Below, piece by piece: positions 1 to 9,003 of a stretch of 36,366 nucleotides of DNA. The DNA comes from JBCCMQ01 sp039026235 (GTDB lineage Bacteria > Pseudomonadota > Alphaproteobacteria > Rhodobacterales > Rhodobacteraceae). Position numbers and translations under genes: made by a program. The notes under the pieces are model-generated. The model was not told the origin of the DNA and ran no database searches. It saw only the letters and a program-made list of their open reading frames with translations. The stretch is taken from the NCBI GenBank assembly GCA_039026235.1, contig JBCCMQ010000025.1, positions 1 through 36,366 of the forward strand, read 5' to 3'. The first letter of the stretch is position 1; each line of letters starts with the position of its first letter.

Positions 1-1
1 C

Positions 2-475
2 GGGCGGTCCCAGACACCGGGGCGGCTCAATGATCTGCGCCACATCATCTACAAGGCCGCCGACGCGCCCTGGCGCCGGGTGCGCCCGAACCTGGGCCTG
101 ATGATGAAAGAGGGCCTTCTGAAGGAAAACATCGACGGCGAAGCGCTGGAATGGGCGCACCGGCGGCTGCAGGGCCGGCCCGAGGCGCGCAAGATCCTGA
201 TGGTGATCTCGGACGGTGCGCCGGTCGATGACAGCACCCTTTCGGTCAATCCAGCCAATTATCTGGAAAAGCACCTGCGTGATGTGATCGCCATGGTCGA
301 ACGGCGCCGCGCGGTCGAGCTGATCGCGATCGGCATCGGCCATGATGTGACACGCTACTATGACCGGGCCGTCACCATCACCGATGTCGAGCAACTGGCC
401 GGTGCGATCACCGAACAGCTGGCGGCGCTGTTCGATGCGACGCCCAACGGGCGCATGCGGCGCGCGGCCCGCTGA
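2..475 (+). CDS. cobT: Cobaltochelatase subunit CobT, C-terminal part
   Basis: The reading frame is open from the window edge, so only the last ~157 residues are present. CobT works with CobS as the AAA+/VWA-type partner of CobN and inserts cobalt into hydrogenobyrinic acid a,c-diamide in the aerobic cobalamin pathway (cytoplasm). The visible part is the von Willebrand A-like domain: the segment LNDLRHIIYKAADAPWRR, then NLGLMMKEGLLKENIDGEAL, then the metal-site strand MVISDGAPVDDSTLS and the typical C-terminal IGIGHDVTRYY. These are highly characteristic of alphaproteobacterial CobT. An internal GTG at 80 is not the start, because the coding sequence clearly continues upstream. The TGA overlaps the next gene's ATG by one base (TGATG), so the two are probably translationally coupled. 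Confidence 0.95.
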   Translation, partial: GRSQTPGRLNDLRHIIYKAADAPWRRVRPNLGLMMKEGLLKENIDGEALEWAHRRLQGRPEARKILMVISDGAPVDDSTLSVNPANYLEKHLRDVIAMVERRRAVELIAIGIGHDVTRYYDRAVTITDVEQLAGAITEQLAALFDATPNGRMRRAAR

Positions 476-2271
476 TGTTTCAGTCCTTTGAGAACCCGTC
501 ATCGCCCGAAACGGGCCCGCCGCGGCTGGCGGCGCTGCGCGCTGCAATGGCCGATGCCGATCTCGCCGCATTTCTGGTGCCGCGCGCCGACGCCCATATG
601 GGCGAATACGTTGCGCCGCGCGATGAACGGCTGGCCTGGCTGACCGGCTTTACCGGATCGGCCGGCTTCGCCGCGATCCTGAAAACCGAAGCGGGCGTTT
701 TCATCGACGGCCGCTACCGGCTGCAGGTCAGATCACAGGTCGATCTGGACAGTTTCACCCCGGTCGACTGGCCGGCGACCAAGCTGGGTCCATGGCTGGC
801 CGAACGGCTGGAGCCGGGCGAAACGCTGGGCTTTGACCCATGGCTTCATACGGCCGCCGAGGTCGAGCGGCTGGAGGCGGTTCTGGACCCGAAAGAGGTG
901 GCGTTGACACCCTGCGAAAACCTGATCGATCGGATCTGGGCGGATCAGCCGGCACCACCCGCCGGGCGCGCCCGGACGCATCCCATCGAATTCGCAGGGG
1001 AAAGTTCGACCGACAAACGCGCCCGCCTGGCCGGGATGCTGCGCGACGAAGGCCATGACGCGGCGATCATCACGCTGCCCGATTCCATCTGCTGGCTTTT
1101 AAACATCCGGGGCAGCGACATCGCGCGTAACCCCCTTCTACTGGCCTTCGCGGTGCTGCACGCCGATGGGGCGGTCACGCTTTTCGTCGATCCGGCCAAG
1201 CTGAGCGAGGTGACGCTGGACGACGGCGTGACGGTGCGGCCGGGCGCGGATTTCGCCGCCGGTCTCGAAACGCTTTCCGGCAAGGTGCGCGTCGACAAGA
1301 ACACGGCCCCCTTTGCGGTGGCGGCCACGCTTTTGTCGGCGGGCGCCGATGTGGTCTGGGGTCAGGACCCCTGCATCCTGCCCAAGGCACGCAAGAATGT
1401 GGCCGAGATCGCCGCCACGCGCGCTGCGCACCTGCGTGATGCGGCGGCGATGATCGAATTTCTGGCATGGCTGGACGATACTGCCCCGTCCGGCGGCCTG
1501 ACCGAGATCGACGTCGTGCAAAGTCTTGAAGCGTTCCGGCGGGCTGGAAACGCGCTTCAGGATATCTCATTCGATACCATCGCGGGCGCCGGTCCCAACG
1601 GCGCCGTCGTGCATTACCGGGTGAATGAGGACACCAACCGGCCGGTCAACCCGGGCGAATTGCTGCTGGTCGATTCCGGCGGCCAGTATCTTGACGGCAC
1701 GACCGACATCACCCGCACGGTGCCGATCGGTGCGCCCACCGACGAACATCGCCGCGCCTTTACCCGCGTGCTGCAGGGCATGATCGCGATCAGCCGGGCG
1801 CGCTGGCCGAGGGGCCTGGCCGGGCGCGATCTGGACGCGCTGGCGCGCGCGCCCCTTTGGATGGACGGGCGCGATTACGACCACGGCACGGGGCACGGCG
1901 TGGGCGTGTTCCTAAACGTCCACGAAGGCCCGCAGCGGCTGGCGCGGATCAGCGAGGTGCCGCTTGAGCCCGGCATGATCCTGTCGAACGAGCCGGGATA
2001 CTACCGCGAAGGCGCCTTTGGCATCCGGATCGAAAACCTGATCGTGGTGGAAGAGGCCCCGGCCCTGCCCGGCGGCGACGACCGTGATCAGCTGTGTTTT
2101 TCGACGCTGACCTGGGTGCCCATTGACCGGCGCCTTGTGGCGGCCGATCTGATGTCGCAGGCCGAACGCGACTGGCTGAACGCCTATCACGCGGAAATTC
2201 CAGGGCTCGTGGCCGACCGCTTATCGCCCGGCGCGGCGGACTGGCTGGAAAAAGCCTGTCGACCTGTTTGA
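475..2271 (+). CDS. Aminopeptidase P family protein (M24B, X-Pro aminopeptidase)
   Basis: This 598-residue protein has the length of the three-domain 'long' aminopeptidase P family, which removes an N-terminal residue preceding proline using two metal ions. Residues ~15-310 hold two creatinase-N-like domains (LAALRAAMADADLAAFLVPR near the start). The catalytic pita-bread fold follows. The metal-site pattern is visible: SGGQYLDGTTDITRTV (two Asp ligands), GTGHGVGVFLNVHEGPQ (His), NEPGYYREGAFGIRIEN (two Glu). A C-terminal ~60-residue tail is typical of the long form. The ATG at 475 overlaps the cobT stop. The protein is likely cytoplasmic, as no signal peptide is seen. The codon usage is core-like and nothing appears broken. 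Confidence 0.93.
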   Translation: MFQSFENPSSPETGPPRLAALRAAMADADLAAFLVPRADAHMGEYVAPRDERLAWLTGFTGSAGFAAILKTEAGVFIDGRYRLQVRSQVDLDSFTPVDWPATKLGPWLAERLEPGETLGFDPWLHTAAEVERLEAVLDPKEVALTPCENLIDRIWADQPAPPAGRARTHPIEFAGESSTDKRARLAGMLRDEGHDAAIITLPDSICWLLNIRGSDIARNPLLLAFAVLHADGAVTLFVDPAKLSEVTLDDGVTVRPGADFAAGLETLSGKVRVDKNTAPFAVAATLLSAGADVVWGQDPCILPKARKNVAEIAATRAAHLRDAAAMIEFLAWLDDTAPSGGLTEIDVVQSLEAFRRAGNALQDISFDTIAGAGPNGAVVHYRVNEDTNRPVNPGELLLVDSGGQYLDGTTDITRTVPIGAPTDEHRRAFTRVLQGMIAISRARWPRGLAGRDLDALARAPLWMDGRDYDHGTGHGVGVFLNVHEGPQRLARISEVPLEPGMILSNEPGYYREGAFGIRIENLIVVEEAPALPGGDDRDQLCFSTLTWVPIDRRLVAADLMSQAERDWLNAYHAEIPGLVADRLSPGAADWLEKACRPV

Positions 2272-2326
2272 CATCGGACTGTCACCGGGCGTTAGTAGCG
2301 CCTCTCTACCTGAAGCGAGGTTTCCA

Positions 2327-2668
2327 ATGGCCGATCATATCACCATCACCAAGGCGCCGGGCACCTGGGTCGTGCGCGCCAAGGGCGCCGTGCTTGGCGA
2401 ATCGTCAAACGCGCTGGAGCTGGTCGAAGGAAGCTATCCGCCGGTGATCTATTTCCCCCGCGCCGATCTGGCCATGGCCTTTCTTGAGCAGACCGACAAG
2501 ACCAGCCATTGCCCGCATAAGGGCGATGCAACCTATTTCACCATTCAGGGCAAAAGCGGGCCCGAGGTCGACGCCGCATGGTCCTATGAGACGCCGAAAG
2601 ACGGTGTTGAGCGGATCAAGGACCACATTGCGTTCTACACCGACCGGGTCACGGTCGAAGAGCTTTAG
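2327..2668 (+). CDS. DUF427 domain protein
   Basis: This is a 113-residue single-domain protein. Recognisable DUF427 features are the strand KAPGTWVVRAKGAVLGES, PPVIYFPRADLAMAFLE, the conserved SHCPHKGDATYF segment, and the end AWSYETPKDGVERIKDHIAFY. The domain is a small beta-rich fold of unproven function; the conserved Cys-Pro-His-Lys-Gly patch suggests a binding site. The ATG at 2327 has a plausible ribosome site (GCGAGG) about 8 bases upstream. It lies 55 bp after the aminopeptidase gene and converges on the CLC channel gene with only 12 bp between stops. Confidence 0.9.
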   Translation: MADHITITKAPGTWVVRAKGAVLGESSNALELVEGSYPPVIYFPRADLAMAFLEQTDKTSHCPHKGDATYFTIQGKSGPEVDAAWSYETPKDGVERIKDHIAFYTDRVTVEEL

Positions 2669-2680
2669 GGGCGCACGCGG

Positions 2681-4408
2681 TCAGGAATGTTCCTCGGCGG
2701 CGGTGGCTGCCAGGGCGCGGTTGTAGGCCTTGAGCGCATCGATATGGAACAAGGCGCCCATCAGTTCGGGCGCCTCGCCCGCCATGGTGATCCGCACTAC
2801 TGGAATATAGGTCGCGCCCGAGGAATCGAAGATCGGCATGGCTGCTTCCAGGGTCGTATGGCCTTCGACGAAGACGCCCTGTTCGATCAGGCGCCGGCAG
2901 TCGTTTTCAGGCACATCGGCGGCCCCGCCAAGGGGGCGCATGACCTTGCCGACCCGGAACGTTGCCAAGAGATAGGCCTGGGGGCCGGCGGCCAGATGGA
3001 CGCCCCGCCGCTCAAGCAGCGTCAGGAAGAAGGAACGGTGGACAAGCCGGCTGGCCAGCGCCGTTGACAGCGACACGGCCGCCATCACCGCAAGCCCCGT
3101 CTGCCAGTCGCCGGTCAGTTCAAAGACGATCAGCGTGGTCGAGATTGGCGCGCCAAGCACGGCGGCCGATACCGCGCCCATGCCAGCCAGCGCGTAAAGC
3201 GTCTGGCTGCCCGACACCTCTGGAAAGAAGCTCGTGGCGATAATGCCAAAGGCCAGACCGGCCAGCGCGCCAATCACCAGCGACGGCGAAAATATGCCGC
3301 CGCCCATGCGCCCGCCCATGGTGATCGCAACCGCGAATGTCTTGACGATGGCAAAGACGATGGCGTCGTTCAGCCCGATTTCGCCGGTCAGGGCGCGGGC
3401 CGTGGTCTCATATCCCACGCCGATGATGTGGGGAAAGTAGATGGCGACGGCACCCAGGATCAGCCCGGCGCAGGCGGGCCGCAGCCAGCGCGGCATGCCG
3501 ATGGCGGCCTGAGCACGGGTGGCGATGGTGTCGGCAAAGAACACCGCCCGCATCAGGACCGCCGCGATCAGGCCCGAGACCAGCCCGAGGATCAGAAACG
3601 CCGGAAGTTCCTGATAGAACTGAAGCGACGACATGTTGGGCAGCATGAATTCGGTGACATCGCCAAAGGTCAGACGGCTGATCACCGTGCCCGCGATGGC
3701 GGCGATGACGATGGGGGCGAAGGCGTGGACCGCGAAGTGGCGCAGCACCACCTCAAGCGCGAACAATGCCCCGGCGATGGGCGCGTTGAACGAGGCCGAG
3801 ACACCGGCCGCCACGGCACATCCAAGAAGATCGCGGCCGGTGATGCCATCGGCGCCGATACGGTTGCTGACCCAGCTTGACGCCACGGCCGCCAGGTGCA
3901 CGACCGGGCCTTCCCGGCCCGTGGACCCGCCGGTCGACAGGGTGATCATCGACGCCACGCCCGAGGCCAGCCCGGCCCGTTTTTCGACGCGCCCGTCGTA
4001 AAGCGCGGCGCCTTCGATCACCTCGGCCACCGACCGCACGCGGCCGTCCGGTGTAAAGCGGTTCAGGATCAGCCCCACCACCAGCCCGCCCATCACCGGC
4101 AACGCCAGGATCCACCACCAGGGAAGCGCGCCCGCGACGGTGGCAAGCTCTACATCATCGGCGCCGTAATTCAGCCGCTGCAACTGCGACACGCCCAGGC
4201 GGAAGCCCACCGCGATGAAGCCGCCGGCAATGCCGATACCCAAGGCGATGAACCAGAACTGGATCTGTCCGGGACCGCGATGCTTAAGCAGTGTCCAGCC
4301 GTCCGTGCAGGCCTTGACCATATCGTCGAATTGCTGGTTGATCGCGGCGCGCATTGCTGGCTGATCGGTACGTGGCGGGAAACTGAACGACAGGGTTCCT
4401 ATGGCCAC
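2681..4408 (-). CDS. CLC-family chloride channel/transporter with C-terminal CBS pair
   Basis: This 575-residue integral membrane protein has about ten hydrophobic helices (residues ~45-440). CLC signatures are present: GGSTGREGPVVHLAA (ion path with the gating Glu in GREGP), GAPIAGALFALEVVLRHF, and GGRMGGGIFSPSLVIGALAG. The C-terminal ~100 residues (from VMRPLGG) resemble CBS repeats used for nucleotide or ionic control. It probably moves chloride across the inner membrane as a channel or Cl-/H+ exchanger; sequence alone does not decide between these. It is divergent from the dehydrogenase gene, with 47 bp between starts that must hold both promoters. A nearer ATG (residue 19, MRAAINQQF) is an alternative start. 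Confidence 0.92.
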   Translation of the reverse strand: MAIGTLSFSFPPRTDQPAMRAAINQQFDDMVKACTDGWTLLKHRGPGQIQFWFIALGIGIAGGFIAVGFRLGVSQLQRLNYGADDVELATVAGALPWWWILALPVMGGLVVGLILNRFTPDGRVRSVAEVIEGAALYDGRVEKRAGLASGVASMITLSTGGSTGREGPVVHLAAVASSWVSNRIGADGITGRDLLGCAVAAGVSASFNAPIAGALFALEVVLRHFAVHAFAPIVIAAIAGTVISRLTFGDVTEFMLPNMSSLQFYQELPAFLILGLVSGLIAAVLMRAVFFADTIATRAQAAIGMPRWLRPACAGLILGAVAIYFPHIIGVGYETTARALTGEIGLNDAIVFAIVKTFAVAITMGGRMGGGIFSPSLVIGALAGLAFGIIATSFFPEVSGSQTLYALAGMGAVSAAVLGAPISTTLIVFELTGDWQTGLAVMAAVSLSTALASRLVHRSFFLTLLERRGVHLAAGPQAYLLATFRVGKVMRPLGGAADVPENDCRRLIEQGVFVEGHTTLEAAMPIFDSSGATYIPVVRITMAGEAPELMGALFHIDALKAYNRALAATAAEEHS

Positions 4409-4455
4409 CCGCTTGGCCTAGGTTCCCAAAGCCGCCCGCGGAAAGGAAGGTACAG

Positions 4456-5829
4456 GTGACGATCCAGACGGCCATTGATGCTTTGATCCCAGTCTTAGGC
4501 GATCGGATCAGCCGGTCCAAGTCGGATCGCGAACAACACGGTCAAAACGAGACCTATTTCCCACTGTTTCCGCCGGATGCCGTGATTTACCCCACATCGA
4601 CCAAGGAAGTGTCAGATATCATTCGGATTTGCGCGGACCACAACTGTCCGGTCGTACCCTGGGGGACGGGGACGTCGCTTGAGGGCCACGCCCTGCCGGT
4701 TCAGGGTGGCGTTACGGTCGACTTTTCGCGCATGGGTCGCCTGATCGAGGTACGCAGCGAAGACATGGACTGCGTTGTGCAGCCGGGCCTGACGCGCGAG
4801 GCGCTGAACCATGAGTTGCGCGCGACGGGCCTGTTCTTTCCGGTCGATCCCGGCGCCAACGCATCGCTTGGCGGCATGGCCGCGACCCGGGCCAGCGGCA
4901 CCACCACGGTGCGCTACGGGACCATGCGCGACAATGTCAAAGCGCTTGAGGTTGTGCTTGCCGACGGGCGTATCATCCGCACCGGCAGCCGGGCACGCAA
5001 ATCCTCGGCCGGGTATGATCTGACCGGCCTTTTCGTGGGCTCGGAAGGCACGCTGGGTCTGGTCACCGAACTGACGCTAAAGCTTTACGGCCAGCCCGAG
5101 GCGATCGGGGCGGCAGTCTGCGGCTTTGACACGGTGGCGGCGGCGGTCGAGACGGTGATCATGGCCGTCCAGTCGGGCATTCCCATGGCCCGGATCGAAT
5201 TTGTGGACGCCGAAACCGCCCGGGCCGTGAACGTCTATTCCAAGGCCGGGCTGCCCGAGACGCCGCATCTGCTGGTCGAATTTCACGGGGCGGGCACCGC
5301 GGTGGCCGAAGATGCCCGGCGGCTGGGCGAAATCGTGGCCGATTTCGGCGGGTCGGATTTTCGCTGGTCCGACAAGGCCGAAGAGCGGAGCGCGCTTTGG
5401 GAGATGCGCCACAAGGCCTATTACGCCTGCCTGGGTCTGCGCCCCGGGGCACGGGCGCTGGTTACCGACATTTGCGTGCCGATCTCACGGCTCGCCGAGG
5501 CGGTCGAGGAAACCCGCGCCGATATCGCAGCGAGCCCTCTGCAGGGCCCAATCCTGGGCCATGTGGGCGACGGCAACTTCCACGCCATCCTGCTGGTGGC
5601 GCCCGGCGACGAGACAGAGATTGCCGCCGCCAAGGCGGTATCGGACCGGATGGCAGAACGGGCGTTGCGGCTGGGCGGCACGGTCACAGGCGAACACGGC
5701 GTGGGCATGGGCAAGCTGGATTTCATGGCGCGCGAACACGGGCCCGGCTGGGAGGTGATGGGCGACATCAAACGCGCCTTCGATCCCGCCAACATCCTCA
5801 ATCCGGGCAAACTGGTGCGGATCAACTGA
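4456..5829 (+). CDS. FAD-binding D-2-hydroxyacid dehydrogenase (D-lactate dehydrogenase, Dld/GlcD type)
   Basis: This 457-residue flavoprotein of the vanillyl-alcohol-oxidase superfamily has the PCMH FAD domain at residues ~35-215: VVPWGTGTSLEGHALP, DPGANASLGGMAATRASGT, SSAGYDLTGLFVGSEGTLG. The FAD-linked oxidase C-domain follows, with the metal/active-site motifs GHVGDGNFHAILL and GTVTGEHGVGMGK, and ends FDPANILNPGKLV. It probably oxidises D-lactate (or glycolate or another D-2-hydroxyacid) at the inner face of the membrane and passes electrons to cytochrome c or quinone. The exact substrate is not determined. The start is GTG with a good purine-rich site (GGAAAGGAAGG) just upstream. It is a single-gene unit. 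Confidence 0.92.
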   Translation: MTIQTAIDALIPVLGDRISRSKSDREQHGQNETYFPLFPPDAVIYPTSTKEVSDIIRICADHNCPVVPWGTGTSLEGHALPVQGGVTVDFSRMGRLIEVRSEDMDCVVQPGLTREALNHELRATGLFFPVDPGANASLGGMAATRASGTTTVRYGTMRDNVKALEVVLADGRIIRTGSRARKSSAGYDLTGLFVGSEGTLGLVTELTLKLYGQPEAIGAAVCGFDTVAAAVETVIMAVQSGIPMARIEFVDAETARAVNVYSKAGLPETPHLLVEFHGAGTAVAEDARRLGEIVADFGGSDFRWSDKAEERSALWEMRHKAYYACLGLRPGARALVTDICVPISRLAEAVEETRADIAASPLQGPILGHVGDGNFHAILLVAPGDETEIAAAKAVSDRMAERALRLGGTVTGEHGVGMGKLDFMAREHGPGWEVMGDIKRAFDPANILNPGKLVRIN

Positions 5830-6504
5830 GGTGGCAGCCCCCGGGCGGGCGCTGCCCGCGCCGCCCTGCAAGCGGCCCGTCCAGGGGGTTTTCGGGCAGC
5901 CAGGGGCCCGGGACCGCCCCCACCAGCGGGCGCAAAGGCTGCCCTAGACCGCCCGATGGCGTTCGTCTTCACGTCCTGAACCAGCTGAAAAATTACGGAA
6001 ACGGACCCCGGTTTGGCGAACCGCGAAGGTATGCCGCGAGCGAATTCTGTTCTCTGATCAGGCACTGCGCGTTCGTTGAGCTTTCTTAACCTTTCGTCTG
6101 AGGTTGCCTTTGTTCGCTTCGATCTCATTGGGTCATTATGGGGTTGGCTGGGTGCGCGACTGTAATGTGAAAACCGCAAGCGGCTTTTGAAGCTGTTGCT
6201 ACGGAACCGTTGCCGCGTCACCGGCCAACCGCTTCTTCCGAGCCTTCAGGAATCCTTTCGATCGGCAATGGCAGAGGTGCGTGACACGCCCTTCGCACCG
6301 GCACACCGCAGCAATACTCTGCTGGCCATACAAACCCGTCAGAACGCTGCGGATCTTCTCCTTCGCCGAATGCTGCTTACGCGTTTTGCGGCAGGTGTCT
6401 TTGACGACCCGATCGGCCGGCGCTTCGCCTTGATCGTTTCAAGAGCCGTGAACCTCAAGCACCCGCTGTGGCCCTTTTCGCCTAAACAAACAGGCGTCCG
6501 TCTG
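5830..6504 (+). other. Gene-poor junction between core block and accessory region
   Basis: No convincing gene is seen. The first ~130 bases are very GC-rich with self-complementary runs (for example around 5838-5870, CCCGGGCGGGCGCTGCCCGC), which could terminate the dehydrogenase transcript. From about 5990 the base composition falls and reading frames on both strands are short and frequently interrupted. A 124-residue plus-strand frame at 6187-6561 has no recognisable domain and no ribosome site. This looks like decayed DNA at the left edge of the accessory region. Confidence 0.5.
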
Positions 6505-6807
6505 TTACCCGATTGTTTCGTCTGCGACGGCTTCACCATCCGAGACGAGGCGGAGGGATAGGCTGTGGAATGTTCCGTCGTTGCCACCCACGATTGGGAA
6601 GGCCTGATCCCCTGCGAGGTCGAACCCATCAAAGCCCTGGAAATCGGCCTGGAACGGATCGGCGTTGAAGCAGCTGGTCGCGATCACGAACTCATCGCCG
6701 GGACTGGCTGTGAAATCTGCCGGGATATCCAGGGTTCTGGTCCCACCTTGAAGCAACGCCCCACTGCTGGGATCAATGCGGTCGTTGCCGTTCTGGATAA
6801 ACCACAT
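6505..6807 (-). pseudogene. Unrecognised protein, probably 5'-truncated
   Basis: The minus-strand frame encodes up to 100 residues and reads like a genuine protein end: an extended, Asp/Gly-rich, beta-type sequence (GGTRTLDIPADFTASPGDEF, then CFNADPFQADFQGFDGFDLA). The same frame stays open 13 codons upstream of the ATG (SGKPNKRPQQVVW) before a TAA at 6847-6849, with more stops behind it. No ribosome site precedes the ATG. The likely reading is a C-terminal remnant of a larger secreted or surface-type protein. The family is not recognised. Confidence 0.4.
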
Positions 6808-6954
6808 CCAAACGACTTGCTGAGGCCGTTTATTGGGCTTTCCGGATTATCCGCGCTTCTACTGACCGAGTCGAACTGACGGAAGCCAAGCAACATGTCT
6901 AAGGCATGATGGCGGGGTCTGTGAAAGGGTAAAACAGTCTAGATCAAGCAAGCC

Positions 6955-7167
6955 CTACGCGCGACCACCCTGATCATCCGAACTCTCTTCCAAAATAATT
7001 ACTTTAAGCCTTTGAGTCGTCGATTCCAATACTTGGCTGGCGCCTACAACGCCTTCTTGGCCCAAGTAGTTCTTAAGGTCTTCGAGCGCAAAAAGAACCC
7101 AGACCCATCTGGGTAGGCGAGCCTCATTCATATACGCTGAAAGTGCAATCAAGTTCTTATCATTCAT
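6955..7167 (-). CDS. Small hypothetical protein, third gene of an unknown operon
   Basis: This 70-residue protein begins MNDKNLIALSAYMNEARLP and contains the amphipathic stretch WVWVLFALEDLKNYLGQEG. No family is recognised. The frame is open 15 codons further upstream, but the ATG at 7167 lies 7 bp after the stop of the preceding gene and has AGGTAG/AGGA purine stretches just ahead, so it is preferred. The base composition is more AT-rich than that of the core genes. The tight spacing implies co-transcription with the two upstream genes (7570-8346 and 7175-7573). Confidence 0.6.
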   Translation of the reverse strand: MNDKNLIALSAYMNEARLPRWVWVLFALEDLKNYLGQEGVVGASQVLESTTQRLKVIILEESSDDQGGRA

Positions 7168-7174
7168 AGTCCTA

Positions 7175-7573
7175 CTACCTGTCTTTCTGCGCGCGTAACC
7201 GCTCGGCCGCATTCGAAAGCGCCTTCACATCCTCTTCAGTCGGGAAACATTGAAAATGATATTCTATACTAAGGTGATCTGCCAGTGCCGCTGTCCACCT
7301 TGGATTGCTTATGCTTATAATAGCCAGAATAACTTGACGATCCGACAGCAAAGCCGTGAGTTTGTTAAGATCACTGATGCTGTCTCGGCGGGTTGGGTCA
7401 ATACATGCGATGACGCAATCATATTTCGTGGACTTTAGATAGGGTTCAGCATCCGCCATGTCCTCAAACAAAAAGTAATTGCGGCTTCGCTCTGCATCGC
7501 TTTCGCTGAATTCGCATGAGCATTTGACAACCAGTATCCGGTGATTGAGTTTTGGGTACGTTTTTTTGGTCAT
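7175..7573 (-). CDS. Hypothetical protein, possibly a degenerate receiver-like domain
   Basis: The product is 132 residues. The pattern of alternating hydrophobic strands and helices (HRILVVKC, ... YDCVIACIDPTRRDS, ... RQVILAIISIS, ... IEYHFQCFPTEEDVKALSNA) resembles the alpha/beta order of a response-regulator receiver, with ACID at the place of the phospho-Asp strand. The N-terminal acidic pair and the conserved Lys are not clear, so this is at most a pseudo-receiver and is my inference. The ATG overlaps the stop of the upstream frame (ATGA, 4 bp), a sign of translational coupling. It lies 7 bp ahead of the 70-residue gene. Confidence 0.65.
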   Translation of the reverse strand: MTKKTYPKLNHRILVVKCSCEFSESDAERSRNYFLFEDMADAEPYLKSTKYDCVIACIDPTRRDSISDLNKLTALLSDRQVILAIISISNPRWTAALADHLSIEYHFQCFPTEEDVKALSNAAERLRAQKDR

Positions 7574-8346
7574 TTTTCATAGTCCGAGTAGGATCCGGCG
7601 AAGCCTGGTCTGTTGATATTATGTTTTGCAGGCTCTTCGTCGGCGGTCGGTAGCGGACGTAAAGACACCAAACCCGGGGCGACGGACAGGACAGCATGAG
7701 CCGCTGAGTGGGTTAGGTATCGGTTGATTACGAGAGAAATACGTCTGCCGATAGCAGTCATTCGGCGGTTATTTGATGCGCCATACATGTGCCGGGATTC
7801 TTTGATCGGTAATTTGGCAGACCCTTTGGTTTGCATAAACCCGAAGATAGTAAAGGCGAAGGCCACAAGGTGAGTTATGCGGATTGCTACATGGTAAAAT
7901 GACGTGGCTTTTAGATTATGGGCGGTCGGATTTAGTACCTTTTGGGCCGATTTCTCTAATTCATTTTCAAAAGTAATCGGCAGTACCGGCAAGCGTGGAA
8001 GAGCAATGACGGTGCCGGATGCCTTTGCCTCATGTTATGTGTTGGATACAAATTGATATGCAAGTGTTGCGGCGCGCTTTTGCCCGCGCGGCAATATCTT
8101 GGTGGAAATCTTCTTCAGCGTCGCAGAAACCCTTGGTTCCGGTCGCAAAGGCGACGTGGTCGCATAGCCCCGCTGTGGGCGCCGAATAGCCCCAGCAAGG
8201 TACTGCAAAGACAGGCAGTCACGTTTTGATTGGTGGGCGATGGCGGTAGCGCCGATCCAACGGGCCCACTGAATACGGCCAAATTCAAAGAGAGGAAATT
8301 GGGCGTGCGTTCTATAGGCGATTGTCGGCGGGTCTGCGGTTGTCAT
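7570..8346 (-). pseudogene. Unknown gene split by a single in-frame stop
   Basis: Two minus-strand frames, 8346-8035 (103 residues, from MTTADPPTIAYRTHAQF) and 8034-7570, are in the same reading frame and separated only by TAA at 8037-8035. The upstream half has a strong ribosome site (GAGGAG, 6-7 bases before the ATG). The downstream half has no ATG or GTG near its beginning (only TTG at 7992 or ATT), and it ends with an ATGA overlap onto the next gene. The simplest reading is one 258-codon gene, first of a three-gene operon, inactivated by a point mutation. Internally initiated translation or stop readthrough are alternatives. The second half has a hydrophobic segment (ITHLVAFAFTIFGFMQ). 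No family is recognised. Confidence 0.55.
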
Positions 8347-9003
8347 GCCTGCTCCTCGAAGTTTCGGATCGCAAGCACTTAGTCTGGTCGGTCGTACTCT
8401 TGGAATTCGCGTTTGTTCTTAAGTATCGAATTTTTTGGCGTAAAATCTGCGGTGGTTGTTCAGCTTGAGCACAAATAGCGAAAGGAGACACGGAATTTGC
8501 TCTAGTTTTGGCCCAGGTCGTATGGTTCGCGCATCACTAGAGGTGTTTGCGAGAACAGCCCCATCGGATGATGGCATTGGTCTTAGTTGGCTGGATAGCG
8601 GGCTTGCGGACGCGCGCGAAGCGGCATTTTGGCTTGTGCGGACCAAGGCACCATAGCAACGTATAACGCCGATCACCGACGACTGGTCTTTTAGCCGGAA
8701 GAGGGCTTGGGGATTGATCGGGCGAAATGTCCGTGACCAGGTGCCAGTACGAGAATTCTCAAGATGAAATCGGCGGGAACGATCAAGGTGGAACTGGAAC
8801 TCTTCGGTCAAACAACGTAAGTGTCCAAGCTCAAGAAATACACACGCACAACGGTCTAGGCTCTGGCGGGTTCGCGAGTTAAGCGGCCTTTGATCGCAAT
8901 TGAACGCTTAAGGTAGTTGATTGCGAAGCGCGCTGGATACCCAATTTCGCATTAGTGATCCGCCAAATCAGCGAAATTGCCGTTAGGAAAACTTTGAAAA
9001 TCA
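8347..9003 (+). other. Region without a convincing gene
   Basis: This holds the upstream region of the split operon (8347-8420, AT-rich, including GAATTTTTTGG) and then ~580 bases in which frames exist on both strands (for example 8419-8811 minus and 8456-8656 plus). None has a recognisable domain, plausible codon use or a ribosome site. Bases 8812-9003 are simply noncoding between two minus-strand units. No repeats matching the array at 17-25 kb were found here. Confidence 0.45.

Noticed and set aside
6187..6561. 124-codon plus-strand frame
   Set aside because: No ribosome site, no domain, and conflicting frames on the other strand; probably decayed DNA.
8419..8811. 130-codon minus-strand and 66-codon plus-strand frames
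   Set aside because: Neither has protein-like composition, a ribosome site or a recognisable family.
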